A stretch of 16,032 nt of DNA, taken from assembly GCA_016784425.1 (NCBI GenBank), contig JADHUQ010000030.1, positions 1 through 16,032 on the forward strand. The letters run 5' to 3'. Of this stretch, positions 8,801-15,695 are shown in pieces; position 1 is the first letter of the stretch, and each line of letters starts with the position of its first letter. Source of the DNA: Candidatus Delongbacteria bacterium (GTDB lineage: Bacteria > CAIWAD01 > BS150m-G50). The translations under genes were made by a program, and so were the position numbers. The notes below the pieces were generated by a model. That model saw only the letters and a program-made list of their open reading frames with translations, was not told the DNA's origin and made no database searches.

Positions 8801-9363
8801 AGGAGCAGGAGCGTCTTGATTTTCTTGAAAAGCAACGCGATGACCTGAAGCAATCGGAAGAGATGTTGCTGGAGACTATCAGCAAAATCAACCGCGTAGC
8901 ACGTGAACGGTTTGAGGAGACCTTCAAAAAGATTCAGGCGAATTTCGAATACCTCTTCGGAAAACTGTTCTATGATGGCAAAGCGCGTCTCACACTCGAT
9001 TCCGGTGATCCACTGGAAGCAGATGTCGGTATCTACGCCGCACCATCCGGGAAAAAGATCCAGCATCTGTTACTGCTGTCCGGTGGTGAAAAAACCCTCA
9101 CCGCAATCGCTCTGCTGTTCTCCATCTACATGGTGAAGCCATCTCCTTTCTGTATCCTGGACGAAGTGGACGCGCCCCTCGATGACAGTAACATCACCAA
9201 GTTCAACATTCTGATCCGCGAGTTTACTGATGAGACACAGTTCATTATCATCACCCATAATAAGCGAACCATGGAATACGCGGATACGATGTTCGGTGTA
9301 ACTATGGCCGAAGAAGGGGTCAGCAGTATCGTATCGGTGAAGTTCAACGAGGAAATGGCTTAA
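5842..9363 (+). CDS. smc: Chromosome segregation protein SMC
   Basis: Dimeric ATPase that, with ScpA and ScpB, compacts and helps segregate the chromosome. At 1173 residues it is full length. The N-terminal ATPase half has Walker A GPNGCGKTN (31-39). Long coiled coils run at about 170-500 and 670-1000. The hinge covers about 505-660 (GVLGDAV, then GQATFVDLSRL). The C-terminal half has the signature LSGGEK (1079-1084) and Walker B/D-loop CILDEVDAPLDD (1104-1115). The usual RPGG-type stretch at the hinge exit is replaced by IIPPVLQVTGH, probably a lineage trait. The ribosome binding site is weak. The 68-base gap before it could hold a promoter, but no convincing one is seen. The TAA overlaps the next ATG by one base. 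scpA and scpB are not nearby. Confidence 0.96.
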   Translation: MYISQIEMFGFKSFAPRTQLELQPGVTCVVGPNGCGKTNILDALRWVLGEQKSSTLRSDKMENVIFTGSVNRKPMGMAEVTLTIQNSRGVLPSEYNEIQVARRLYRNGDSEYLLNRQVCRLKDIQDLFMDTGLGPDSYSVIELKMVEDILSERTDSRRHLFEEAAGITRFKGRRRAAMSKLESTRLDMQRIEDILSEVRRNVNSLKRQVSRARRYQESQSALRDQELLLLASEQRFHQERLHPLQEEMTVARKRIAELAQEETGQRTDLTRYQAELSSLETDFAYKQGELDRIRRGYHEKNSELIVQREQRKHALLTVDNAREDRRKLEAQLEKASERQVELTMQENQLSTRIAQLEKSRTIAVKGLEEDEHKLVRHHEQAETHRHNFLNLLEALAPVERDISKRESTISGGQERVQKLTEEVKRLQESIDGNRSRLEQVQDDQQRLGKKQQEAEKQQARLQTELQQATTGLREQERQVLEAGLEVKNLHSRIEFLENLLTRHEGLPGGTKLVVQAELPGIRGVLGDAVSAPPELVPAVETALGAAAHYLLAESRTAINGARGLLLAETRGQATFVDLSRLSELPPVDRLPDNALVKRLDCSKELRPLLEYLLADVVYLDEAELDAQTIGARFVNKQGEMIIPPVLQVTGHRSPGDLSAIGKSYQLDKYRQQLEEATAEKTRQEEVLQEVVVVERQVANSVVEATAALESIRQHSRELETEQQRLTEATTHYRNLLSMHTTEEESWRQRLQQLEQELAVSREEKTRLTAQRVTLEEGNAAITEQLALQELAVSRLRNEVQQEHILLVEQQGALRALVTEREELERFSLESEEQLCDYGEVIERQTVMEKELQVSSREWEQQLVAAGLQISQEEEVLSSSTRELDAKRQSLRELQQSLDKDRAEDSKLRERIHDIELEIRETDIRLQNRREMLKEEYDLELEQSHLEAIDPEISREELDEVQQEVQRLRELRRRLGPVNLLALEEFDQEQERLDFLEKQRDDLKQSEEMLLETISKINRVARERFEETFKKIQANFEYLFGKLFYDGKARLTLDSGDPLEADVGIYAAPSGKKIQHLLLLSGGEKTLTAIALLFSIYMVKPSPFCILDEVDAPLDDSNITKFNILIREFTDETQFIIITHNKRTMEYADTMFGVTMAEEGVSSIVSVKFNEEMA

Positions 9364-10787
9364 TGAAAATCCTGCGGTTGTTCCTGGTTATCCTGCTTCC
9401 CACAATCGCCGCTGCCGGATTGAGAGCCTCCTTTGAACTTAGCCTTTTTCAGACCGGTTGTGACAGTGCAGCAGCTGTGCGGGTGGAAACAAGTTATCTG
9501 ATAGACCGTAGTGATCTCAGTTTTGTCCAGACCGACAGCGGCAGGTTTGGCGTGTATCGGGCCTGGATGGAAGTCTTCCAGAGTGACAGCCTGGTCTTCT
9601 CCAGTGGCTGGGAGCGGTTTGATCACCTCGGGATTGGTGAGGATGTCACCTATACCCAGAAGATTCCCGACCTCGAGGCGACCTGTCTGGGTGCGGGCGA
9701 ATACCGTGTGCGTGCAACCGTCCAGGATCAGAACTCCGGTAAATCGACTCAGGCTGAATGGGTTGTCACTATCCCCAGCCTGGTAACAGATACACCTTGT
9801 GTGTCCGATCCGGTAATGATGGCCCGCCCCCCCGAAGCGGTCAGCGGCAATCCCTTCTTCGAGAGATTCGGATTATTGGTGGTTCCTTATGCTGATGCTA
9901 TTTTCGGTGAAGAGCTTCCGGTTCTCCATTACTACCTCGAGATATTCAATCCTGAAAGTGATACACTGCTTGTAGAGGTAAATGTGTTGGGACCGGATCG
10001 CGAGCGTCTGTTCGCAGGTGATACGCTTGTCATAGAACCCGGCACAACACCGCTCCCTGAGGTGGGTTCGATAGGTGTCGATCGCCTTCCATCAGGCAGT
10101 TACTATCTGCAATTCACACCAATTGCCGCAGCCAATGTTCAATGGCTTTCCGGTCATTCCGGTCGACGAAAATTCTTTATCTACAACCCGACGGTAACAG
10201 AAATGCCATCGGATTACCTGGAGGCTCGCTCCCGTTCAGCCTGGAGCGAAGTTGATTCACTGGATCTACTGGAGGTGTTTCAACAACTGCGTCCCTTATT
10301 ATCAGCGCCGGAGCAGAAGCGCTTCAAGCGCTTGAACAGCGACGGTCGCCGTCTGATGCTCAGTGAATTCTGGCAACAACGTGATCCGACACCCGGGACC
10401 GCATTGAACGAGGCTCAGGAACGCTACCTTGTTCGTCTGGATTATGTGACGCTGCAGTATCGTACCTCGTTGCAGGAAGGCTGGGAAACAGACCAGGGCC
10501 GAATTTACCTGAAGTACGGAGCACCCGACAGCATAGAACAGCATGATTTTTCTGAAACCGCCGACTTCACCCGCAATCCGGACGTGACCAGCGGCCCCGA
10601 TAACTTTGAAACTTCCAACAATCTCAGCCGTACGGTGAGCGGTGCCTATGAAATCTGGTTCTATGATACCCTGGAGGGTGGAGTTTATTTTGTACTCGTC
10701 GACCGCCAGGGCTTGGGAGATTTCATCCTGGTCCATTCTACCAAGTCGGGGGAAATCCAGAACTATAACTGGCAACAGCAGCTGTAG
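9363..10787 (+). CDS. Secreted GWxTD-domain protein of unknown function
   Basis: Residues 1-18 are a signal peptide (MKIL, hydrophobic core, then AAA at about 16-18 followed by G), so the mature protein should act outside the cytoplasmic membrane. There is no lipobox cysteine at the expected place. The middle (about 165-275) is beta-rich. The C-terminal domain shows FWQQRDPTPGTALNE (336-350) and EGWETDQGRIYLKYGAPDS (372-390), the hallmark GWxTD motif at 373-377, and ends with a strand-rich stretch (EIWFYD at 430-435). GWxTD proteins occur mainly in FCB-group and related phyla; their function is not established to my knowledge. Seven C in a row at 9827-9833 lie in frame. It starts on the last base of the smc stop, and an ABC-2 exporter module follows 20 bases later, so it may serve with that exporter rather than with Smc. 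Confidence 0.9.
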   Translation: MKILRLFLVILLPTIAAAGLRASFELSLFQTGCDSAAAVRVETSYLIDRSDLSFVQTDSGRFGVYRAWMEVFQSDSLVFSSGWERFDHLGIGEDVTYTQKIPDLEATCLGAGEYRVRATVQDQNSGKSTQAEWVVTIPSLVTDTPCVSDPVMMARPPEAVSGNPFFERFGLLVVPYADAIFGEELPVLHYYLEIFNPESDTLLVEVNVLGPDRERLFAGDTLVIEPGTTPLPEVGSIGVDRLPSGSYYLQFTPIAAANVQWLSGHSGRRKFFIYNPTVTEMPSDYLEARSRSAWSEVDSLDLLEVFQQLRPLLSAPEQKRFKRLNSDGRRLMLSEFWQQRDPTPGTALNEAQERYLVRLDYVTLQYRTSLQEGWETDQGRIYLKYGAPDSIEQHDFSETADFTRNPDVTSGPDNFETSNNLSRTVSGAYEIWFYDTLEGGVYFVLVDRQGLGDFILVHSTKSGEIQNYNWQQQL

Positions 10788-10796
10788 CAGCAAGCA

Positions 10797-10803
10797 GGGG
10801 AGG
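10797..10803 (+). promoter_or_regulatory. Ribosome binding site of the ABC ATPase gene
   Basis: GGGGAGG four bases before the ATG at 10808. An out-of-frame ATG at 10804 sits right after it and would give no real product. Confidence 0.6.
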
Positions 10804-10807
10804 ATGC

Positions 10808-11554
10808 ATGATCAGGTTGGAGCAGGTTCATAAGTGTTTCAGGTCGGGCAAGAAAGATGTGCAGGCATTAGTTGACTTCAGTATGGAGGTTAAACCGGGC
10901 CTGGTTTACGGATTGCTGGGACCCAATGGAGCAGGCAAGACAACGGCGTTACGCATTATCGCAACCCTGTTGAAACCGGATGCAGGTGTAGTTACCGTCA
11001 ATGAACTTGACGCACGACGTGATCCGGGTCAAGCACGCCGGCATATCGGTTTCCTTACCGGTGACACCAAGCTCTACGATCGCCTGACCCCGCGTGAGAC
11101 ACTCCGCTACTTCGGGAGTCTTTACGAAATGATTCCCGGTGAACTCGACGGCCGGATTGCCGAGCTGGCCCGCATGCTGCAGATGGATGACTATCTGGAT
11201 CGCCGTATGGGACGGCTTTCCACCGGGCAGAAACAGAAGCTGTCCATCGCCCGTGCCGTGATACATAATCCCGCGGTGATTGTACTCGATGAACCCACTT
11301 CAGGACTGGATGTAATCGCCTCCCGTAATGTCGTTGAGTTCATTCTGCAGAGTGGGAGTGAGGGGAAAACGGTACTGTTTTCTACCCATATTCTCTCCGA
11401 GGCAGAGCGTATCTGCCAGGACATCGGTATGATCCATCTTGGTCGCATGCTGCTGGAGGATTCACTCTCTACTATTAAAGCCGTCCATCCTGGTAATACA
11501 CTCGAGGATATTTTCCTGGAGCTGGTGGAAAATCACGAGGAGGAACCGCAATGA
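10808..11554 (+). CDS. ABC transporter ATP-binding protein (NatA/CcmA-like)
   Basis: Nucleotide-binding subunit of an ABC-2 type exporter. Walker A GPNGAGKTT (38-46), signature LSTGQ (137-141), Walker B VIVLDEPTSGLD (157-168) and H-loop His194 (FSTHI) are intact, so it should hydrolyse ATP. The Q-loop position reads IGFLTGDTKLYDRLT (80-94), with Gly85 where most ABC ATPases have Gln; similar text is familiar from NatA-like exporters. 248 residues is a normal single-domain size. The stop overlaps the YihY-family gene (ATGA), and the partner permease gene follows that. The substrate is unknown: NatA/NatB of Bacillus export Na+, but related pairs export drugs or lipids. Confidence 0.92.
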   Translation: MIRLEQVHKCFRSGKKDVQALVDFSMEVKPGLVYGLLGPNGAGKTTALRIIATLLKPDAGVVTVNELDARRDPGQARRHIGFLTGDTKLYDRLTPRETLRYFGSLYEMIPGELDGRIAELARMLQMDDYLDRRMGRLSTGQKQKLSIARAVIHNPAVIVLDEPTSGLDVIASRNVVEFILQSGSEGKTVLFSTHILSEAERICQDIGMIHLGRMLLEDSLSTIKAVHPGNTLEDIFLELVENHEEEPQ

Positions 11555-12801
11555 ACCTCCACGGCGCACGACTGCAGACGGTGATCAATAGTGGAATCCT
11601 GTTACGTATTTCCCTGCTGAACCTGCTGCGCAGCGGTGGTATGAGACGGGCGGGTGCTCTGACCTACACAACCATGCTTACGCTGGTTCCGCTGCTGGTG
11701 CTGGTCTTCACCCTCTTCAAAATGATGGGGGGATTGGAGAATGTTCAGCAGCAGGTGGAGCCTTATATTTTCCGCGTCCTGACACCTGGCTCCGGTGAAC
11801 AGGTAAGGATGTTCCTTACCGGTATGGTGGAAAACGCCTCCAGTCGCTCCTTCGGATTGCTGGGGACGCTGTTTCTCTTTGTCATGGGCTATGGGTTGTT
11901 ATCCTCGATTGAAAATGACTTCAATCTCATCTGGGGTGAGCGGAAAAATCGCTCCCTGACCCAGCGGGTAGTTGTATACTGGACACTGTTAACCCTTTCA
12001 CCGCTGTTGCTGGGCGTCTCTTTCTACATCTCCACCCGTGCGCTGGCTTTCGCCGTGATACAGTTGACACCGGAACTGGAGACTCGCCTGGGAATGTTTT
12101 TGCCGGCGTTATTGCAAATGCTGGCGTTCTGGCTACTCTTCTGGATAATGCCCAAGACCAGGGTGCGTCTGGGGGCGGCCTTCTGGGCGGCCCTGGTAAC
12201 GTCGCTGGCCTGGGAAATTGCCAAGTGGGGCTTCGCTACCTATTCAACACGCGTGATACACTATAATCTCGTATACGGGTCACTGGCTGTATTTCCCCTG
12301 TTCCTGATCTGGCTCTTCCTGACCTGGATCATCATCCTCTATGGTGCTGAACTATGTTACGTGATACAGAACCGGAAGGTTGTATTGTTTAACTGGGAAC
12401 GGAAAGAAGCTCAGATTATCCCCCAGCATTTTGTAGCTATTGCACTGATGCAGACCGTGACACATGCTTTTAGCGTTGGTCGCCGGAATGTTACACCGGA
12501 GTATCTGGCTCGACATCTTGAGATCGATACCGGGACGGTGAGCGAAGTGATCCATGTGTTACAGGAGGGGGGGCTGCTGCAATCCATGGACAACGAACGC
12601 AATCCAAACCTTATGCCTGCCCGCTCACCAGATAAAATATCCCTTTACGACGTGGTTACCCTGTTCATGCCGCTGGAAGTACCCCCAGCGGCTTTTGACA
12701 AGTATCCTGACGTGAGCTCAATGTTTGAGACCATTAACACCACCTCCCAGGATTTAAGAAAGACCTGGGATAGCATCAGCATGAGGGACATCTCAAAATG
12801 A
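11551..12801 (+). CDS. YihY/UPF0761-family inner membrane protein with C-terminal winged-helix-like tail
   Basis: The segment GALTYTTMLTLVPLLVLVFTL (35-55, quoted in part) and the GYGLLSSIENDFNLIW region (113-128) are diagnostic for the family formerly annotated as ribonuclease BN. That nuclease claim was later reassigned to ElaC/RNase Z, so a membrane role is the safer call. About six membrane segments: 39-59, 101-122, 140-162, 183-202, 208-228, 245-271. After about residue 285 a cytoplasmic tail includes NVTPEYLARHLEIDTGTVSE (313-332) and VLQEGGLLQ (336-344), which read as a helix-turn-helix/winged-helix fold common in longer members. The gene lies between the ABC ATPase and permease genes with ATGA overlaps on both sides. 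G7 at 12567-12573 is in frame. Three GTGATACA words fall at 12055-12368. Confidence 0.9.
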   Translation: MNLHGARLQTVINSGILLRISLLNLLRSGGMRRAGALTYTTMLTLVPLLVLVFTLFKMMGGLENVQQQVEPYIFRVLTPGSGEQVRMFLTGMVENASSRSFGLLGTLFLFVMGYGLLSSIENDFNLIWGERKNRSLTQRVVVYWTLLTLSPLLLGVSFYISTRALAFAVIQLTPELETRLGMFLPALLQMLAFWLLFWIMPKTRVRLGAAFWAALVTSLAWEIAKWGFATYSTRVIHYNLVYGSLAVFPLFLIWLFLTWIIILYGAELCYVIQNRKVVLFNWERKEAQIIPQHFVAIALMQTVTHAFSVGRRNVTPEYLARHLEIDTGTVSEVIHVLQEGGLLQSMDNERNPNLMPARSPDKISLYDVVTLFMPLEVPPAAFDKYPDVSSMFETINTTSQDLRKTWDSISMRDISK

Positions 12802-14021
12802 ACGTAAGCAAGGTAACCGCGATATTCCGTAAGGAACTGAAAGACATGTTGCGCGATCGCCGTACCATGATTTCGATGATTGTAATACCGGCCCTGGCAA
12901 TTCCATTACTGATTTTCGTAATAGCCTCCTTCAGCATGTCCAAAGCCAGGCAGGCCGAGGAGGCGGAGAAAACCATCGCTATCGTCGGGATCCCTGAGAG
13001 TTCCCTACTGTATGAAGCGATTGCCGCCACCGGAATGAACATCGCCCGCAATGATACACTTGCGTCGGCACCCAACCTGCTGGTACTCGATAAAAAGCTG
13101 GATCTGGCTGTTGAATTTCCGCCGGGGTTTGAAGGCAGTGTACAGGAGTTCTTTGCCAATCGCCTGGAGACGCCACCAGAGGTTGTGCTGTACTACAATG
13201 AGTCACGTCTGATTTCAGAAATGGCGTTACGCACCGTGCGGGCTGTACTGCAGGAAAACCGCACTAACCGGACAGGGGAATATCTGGAAAGCAAAGGCCT
13301 GCGGGCAGATCTGCTTTATCCCTTCCATCTGCAGAGCAACAATGTAATGCCGCCTGAACAACAGGCCGGCAGTCAACTCGGGCGGATTATCGCCTATATC
13401 GTGATGATCCTGATGTTGACCGGTAGTGCCTACCCCGCCCTGGATCTGACGGTAGGTGAGAAAGAGCGCCAGACGCTGGAGACTTTGCTGGTGACGCCAG
13501 CCGGTCGCACCGATATCGTTATCGGCAAGTTTCTCACCATCCTGGTTATTTCGTTAATGGCGACACTGATCACCATTATCAGCCTGACCGTGACAATGAC
13601 CCAGGCTGGGAGCCTGATGAAGGGGGCGGGCGATCTGTTGAGTTTTCAGATAGGACCGCGGGTGATCATATCAGTGCTGGTGTTCCTGATACCGGTGGGT
13701 ATGTTCTTCAGTGCCCTGTTGATGGCGGTCGGGATCTACGCTCGCACCATGAAAGAGGGGCAGAGTTACTCTCAACCGCTGTTCATGTTGATGATTCTTC
13801 CAGCCGCCATGTCGATGCTCCCCGGTATGGAGCTGTCTCTCAAAACCATCTTTATGCCGGTGGTCAACGCCTCGTTGGTTATCCGGGAGCTCTTCATGCA
13901 GAACTGGAGCATCCTGCCGACTGCAGCAGCGGTTTTTGGACTCAACCTGCTGATGGCTGCTCTGTTACTCTGGGTTGTCTACCGGATGTTTCATCGCGAA
14001 TCTGTCTTGTTTCGCAGCTGA
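12798..14021 (+). CDS. ABC-2 type transporter permease (NatB-like)
   Basis: Membrane subunit expected to pair with the ATPase at 10808-11554. Starts with a cytoplasmic elbow helix FRKELKDMLRDRRTMISM (10-27), a first membrane segment at about 24-45, a large extracytoplasmic loop of about 155 residues, then five more segments from about 195 to the end. GEKERQTLETLLVTPAGR (about 224-241) is the conserved cytoplasmic coupling stretch of NatB/YhaP-type permeases. 407 residues matches the family. The ATG overlaps the stop of the YihY-family gene, so ATPase, YihY protein and permease are probably translated from one message. Cargo cannot be told from sequence. Confidence 0.9.
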   Translation: MNVSKVTAIFRKELKDMLRDRRTMISMIVIPALAIPLLIFVIASFSMSKARQAEEAEKTIAIVGIPESSLLYEAIAATGMNIARNDTLASAPNLLVLDKKLDLAVEFPPGFEGSVQEFFANRLETPPEVVLYYNESRLISEMALRTVRAVLQENRTNRTGEYLESKGLRADLLYPFHLQSNNVMPPEQQAGSQLGRIIAYIVMILMLTGSAYPALDLTVGEKERQTLETLLVTPAGRTDIVIGKFLTILVISLMATLITIISLTVTMTQAGSLMKGAGDLLSFQIGPRVIISVLVFLIPVGMFFSALLMAVGIYARTMKEGQSYSQPLFMLMILPAAMSMLPGMELSLKTIFMPVVNASLVIRELFMQNWSILPTAAAVFGLNLLMAALLLWVVYRMFHRESVLFRS

Positions 14022-14120
14022 GCAGTGGTCCGTTCCATTTACTTGATGAAATCGGATTGCTTCAGGAGTGTCTAATCGGTAATATGACTGGCGCTGCTGC
14101 CAGACTGGACTGAGGAGAGA

Positions 14121-14519
14121 ATGGCTGAAACCTTCAGTAAGGTCACTGAGAATCTTGACCGCATTGAACTGGATCGTATCACCTGTTACGCCTACCACGG
14201 GTACTTGAGCGAGGAGGCTCGTCTGGGGCAGCGCTTTGAATTGACAGTAGAGGTATTCCTGGATCTGAGTCTGGCGGCTGATAGCGACGAGCTGGGCTCC
14301 ACGCTGAGTTACCACGATCTGTTCAAAACGGTATACGCCGCCGCCACCGGTACCCGCTTCAAATTGATAGAAGCACTCGGGCAGCATATTGCCGGTCTGA
14401 TTTTTACTCAATTCCAGGTGCCAGCTGTACGGATAAAAATCCGTAAACCTAATCCGCCGATCCCGGAGTACTATGGCAGTGCCATAGTGGAAATCAGTCG
14501 GGTGAATACTGAATTGTGA
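14121..14519 (+). CDS. folB: Dihydroneopterin aldolase
   Basis: Converts 7,8-dihydroneopterin to 6-hydroxymethyl-7,8-dihydropterin and glycolaldehyde in folate synthesis. AYHGYLSEEARLGQRFEL (24-41), LSYHDLF, LIEALGQ and KIRKPNPPIPEYYG match the family. By alignment in my head with the S. aureus enzyme, Glu32 corresponds to substrate-contact Glu22, Glu84 to Glu74 and Lys109 to catalytic Lys100. At 132 residues it carries about nine extra residues at the N-terminus. GAGGAGA directly before the ATG at 14121 supports that start. It follows the permease gene after 99 bases and precedes folK, which uses its product, after 37 bases. Confidence 0.93.
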   Translation: MAETFSKVTENLDRIELDRITCYAYHGYLSEEARLGQRFELTVEVFLDLSLAADSDELGSTLSYHDLFKTVYAAATGTRFKLIEALGQHIAGLIFTQFQVPAVRIKIRKPNPPIPEYYGSAIVEISRVNTEL

Positions 14520-14556
14520 GACAGGAAGTAACCGCAAGCATCAAACTGATAAAGCT

Positions 14557-15045
14557 ATGATAGCGTATCTCGGACTTGGCAGCAACCTGGGGGATCGATT
14601 GCAGCAGCTACGAAAGGCAGTTACCGCGCTGTCAAAGCGGCTGTCGACGATCTGTGTCTGCTCTTCGGTGTACGAATCCTCCCCCTGGGGTTATACGGAA
14701 CAACCTGACTTTCTCAACCTCGTGGTTTCAGTCAGAGTTGGAATGGATCCCTGGCAGCTGCTGGAAGTGTGCCACCAGGTAGAAAGTGATCTGGGGCGGC
14801 GAGCTCGTCCACGCTGGCATGAGCGTGAGATTGACATTGATATCCTGTTAGCGGGGAGCCTGACTTTACGGGAGCCGCAACTGACAATACCACACCCCGC
14901 GTTACGGGAGCGGGATTTCGTGCTTGTCCCGCTGCTGGAGGTTGAACCGCATTTGGTTGATCCGCAAAATGGCAGACCGCTTTCAGATTACCTTTCTAAA
15001 ACCCCGGCGCTGAAACTGTATCACGAAGGAGCGCTTGCATGTTGA
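14557..15045 (+). CDS. folK: 2-amino-4-hydroxy-6-hydroxymethyldihydropteridine diphosphokinase
   Basis: Transfers diphosphate from ATP to 6-hydroxymethyl-7,8-dihydropterin, the step after FolB. Signature elements: AYLGLGSNLGDR (3-14), SSVYESSPWGYTEQPDFLN (36-54) and RPRWHEREIDIDILL (85-99), where Asp93 and Asp95 are the Mg2+ ligands, then IPHPALRERDFVLVPL (111-126). 162 residues is typical. No good Shine-Dalgarno precedes the ATG; the start is chosen because the family begins almost exactly at this Met. The stop overlaps the deoxynucleoside kinase start by seven bases. folP is not in the window. Confidence 0.95.
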   Translation: MIAYLGLGSNLGDRLQQLRKAVTALSKRLSTICVCSSVYESSPWGYTEQPDFLNLVVSVRVGMDPWQLLEVCHQVESDLGRRARPRWHEREIDIDILLAGSLTLREPQLTIPHPALRERDFVLVPLLEVEPHLVDPQNGRPLSDYLSKTPALKLYHEGALAC

Positions 15046-15680
15046 CATTGCCGGATGATGTGCGCTATCTGGTCGTAGAGGGAGTCATCGGAGCAGGAAA
15101 GACCTCGCTGGCGCGTATCCTGAGTGATCAACTGAATGCCCGTATCGTTCTGGAGGCCCATGAAGCCAATCCATTCCTGGAGGATTTCTACAAGGATCCC
15201 GAGCGATTTGCGTTTCAGACGCAGCTCAACTTTCTCATTTCGCGCTACCAGCAACAGATGCAGCTGCCCCAGCAGGATATCTTCCAGCAGCATATGGTGG
15301 CTGACTATCTCTTTGCCAAGGACAGGATTTTCGCCCGTCTCAACCTCAGCGAGAAAGAGGTGGGTCTTTATGAGCAGTTGATGACGATCATGGAGGGTGA
15401 AATCATCAAGCCGGATCTGGTAATCTACCTGCAATCCTCCGTTGAGCGACTGCTGCGTAATATCAGGCTCCGTAACCGCTATTATGAACAGGATATGTCA
15501 CCTGACTACATCCAGAGTCTGTTTGATGCTTACCAGCAGTTCTTCATGAATTACCGGGAAACCCCGTTGTTGATGATCAATGCCACCCAGCTCGATTTTG
15601 TACACAAGCAGGAGGACTTGGATGATCTGCTGGACTTCCTGTCGACACCGGTCCGCGGAACAATGTATTACAGTCATTGA
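15039..15680 (+). CDS. Deoxynucleoside kinase (dGK/dAK family)
   Basis: Phosphorylates a deoxynucleoside with ATP in deoxynucleotide salvage. P-loop EGVIGAGKTS (14-23) with Lys21, a substrate-site region DYLFAKDRIFARLNL (89-103) including Asp95-Arg96, and an arginine-rich lid RLRNRYYEQDMSPDYI (143-158) match the bacterial dGK/dAK/dCK family. 213 residues is normal. I cannot tell from sequence whether dG, dA or dC is preferred. GGAG at about 15027-15030 provides the ribosome binding site inside folK, and the seven-base overlap suggests coupled translation with folate synthesis. Confidence 0.92.
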   Translation: MLTLPDDVRYLVVEGVIGAGKTSLARILSDQLNARIVLEAHEANPFLEDFYKDPERFAFQTQLNFLISRYQQQMQLPQQDIFQQHMVADYLFAKDRIFARLNLSEKEVGLYEQLMTIMEGEIIKPDLVIYLQSSVERLLRNIRLRNRYYEQDMSPDYIQSLFDAYQQFFMNYRETPLLMINATQLDFVHKQEDLDDLLDFLSTPVRGTMYYSH

Positions 15681-15695
15681 CCTCCAGGATAAGTA

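Larger units (their letters stand above)
980..15025. repeat. Dispersed over-represented word GTGATACA / GTGATAC
   Basis: Plus-strand GTGATACA begins at 981, 1137, 2983, 3862, 4388, 9958, 11258, 12055, 12253 and 12361. Minus-strand copies (TGTATCAC) lie at 8214-8221 and 15017-15024. GTGATAC followed by another base adds 4706, 5498 and 10018 on plus, and 3804-3810, 6729-6735 and 14176-14182 on minus. Eight of the twelve full copies are CGTGATACA. A random sequence of this size and composition would give about 0.4 GTGATACA on both strands together. All copies lie inside genes. The excess is seen directly (hand count, may be off by one or two); any function is inference. Confidence 0.55.

Noticed and set aside
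11551..12801. Annotation of the YihY-family gene as ribonuclease BN
   Set aside because: It is a polytopic membrane protein with no nuclease motif, and the RNase BN activity belongs to the RNase Z (ElaC) family.
14045..14074. Mini open frame MKSDCFRSV between the permease gene and folB, considered as a leader peptide
   Set aside because: Only nine codons, no ribosome binding site, no run of a regulatory codon and no attenuator hairpin.
14088..14103. Inverted repeat CTGGC...GCCAG before folB, considered as terminator or leader structure
   Set aside because: A five-base stem with a six-base loop and no T-run is too weak to support a terminator.
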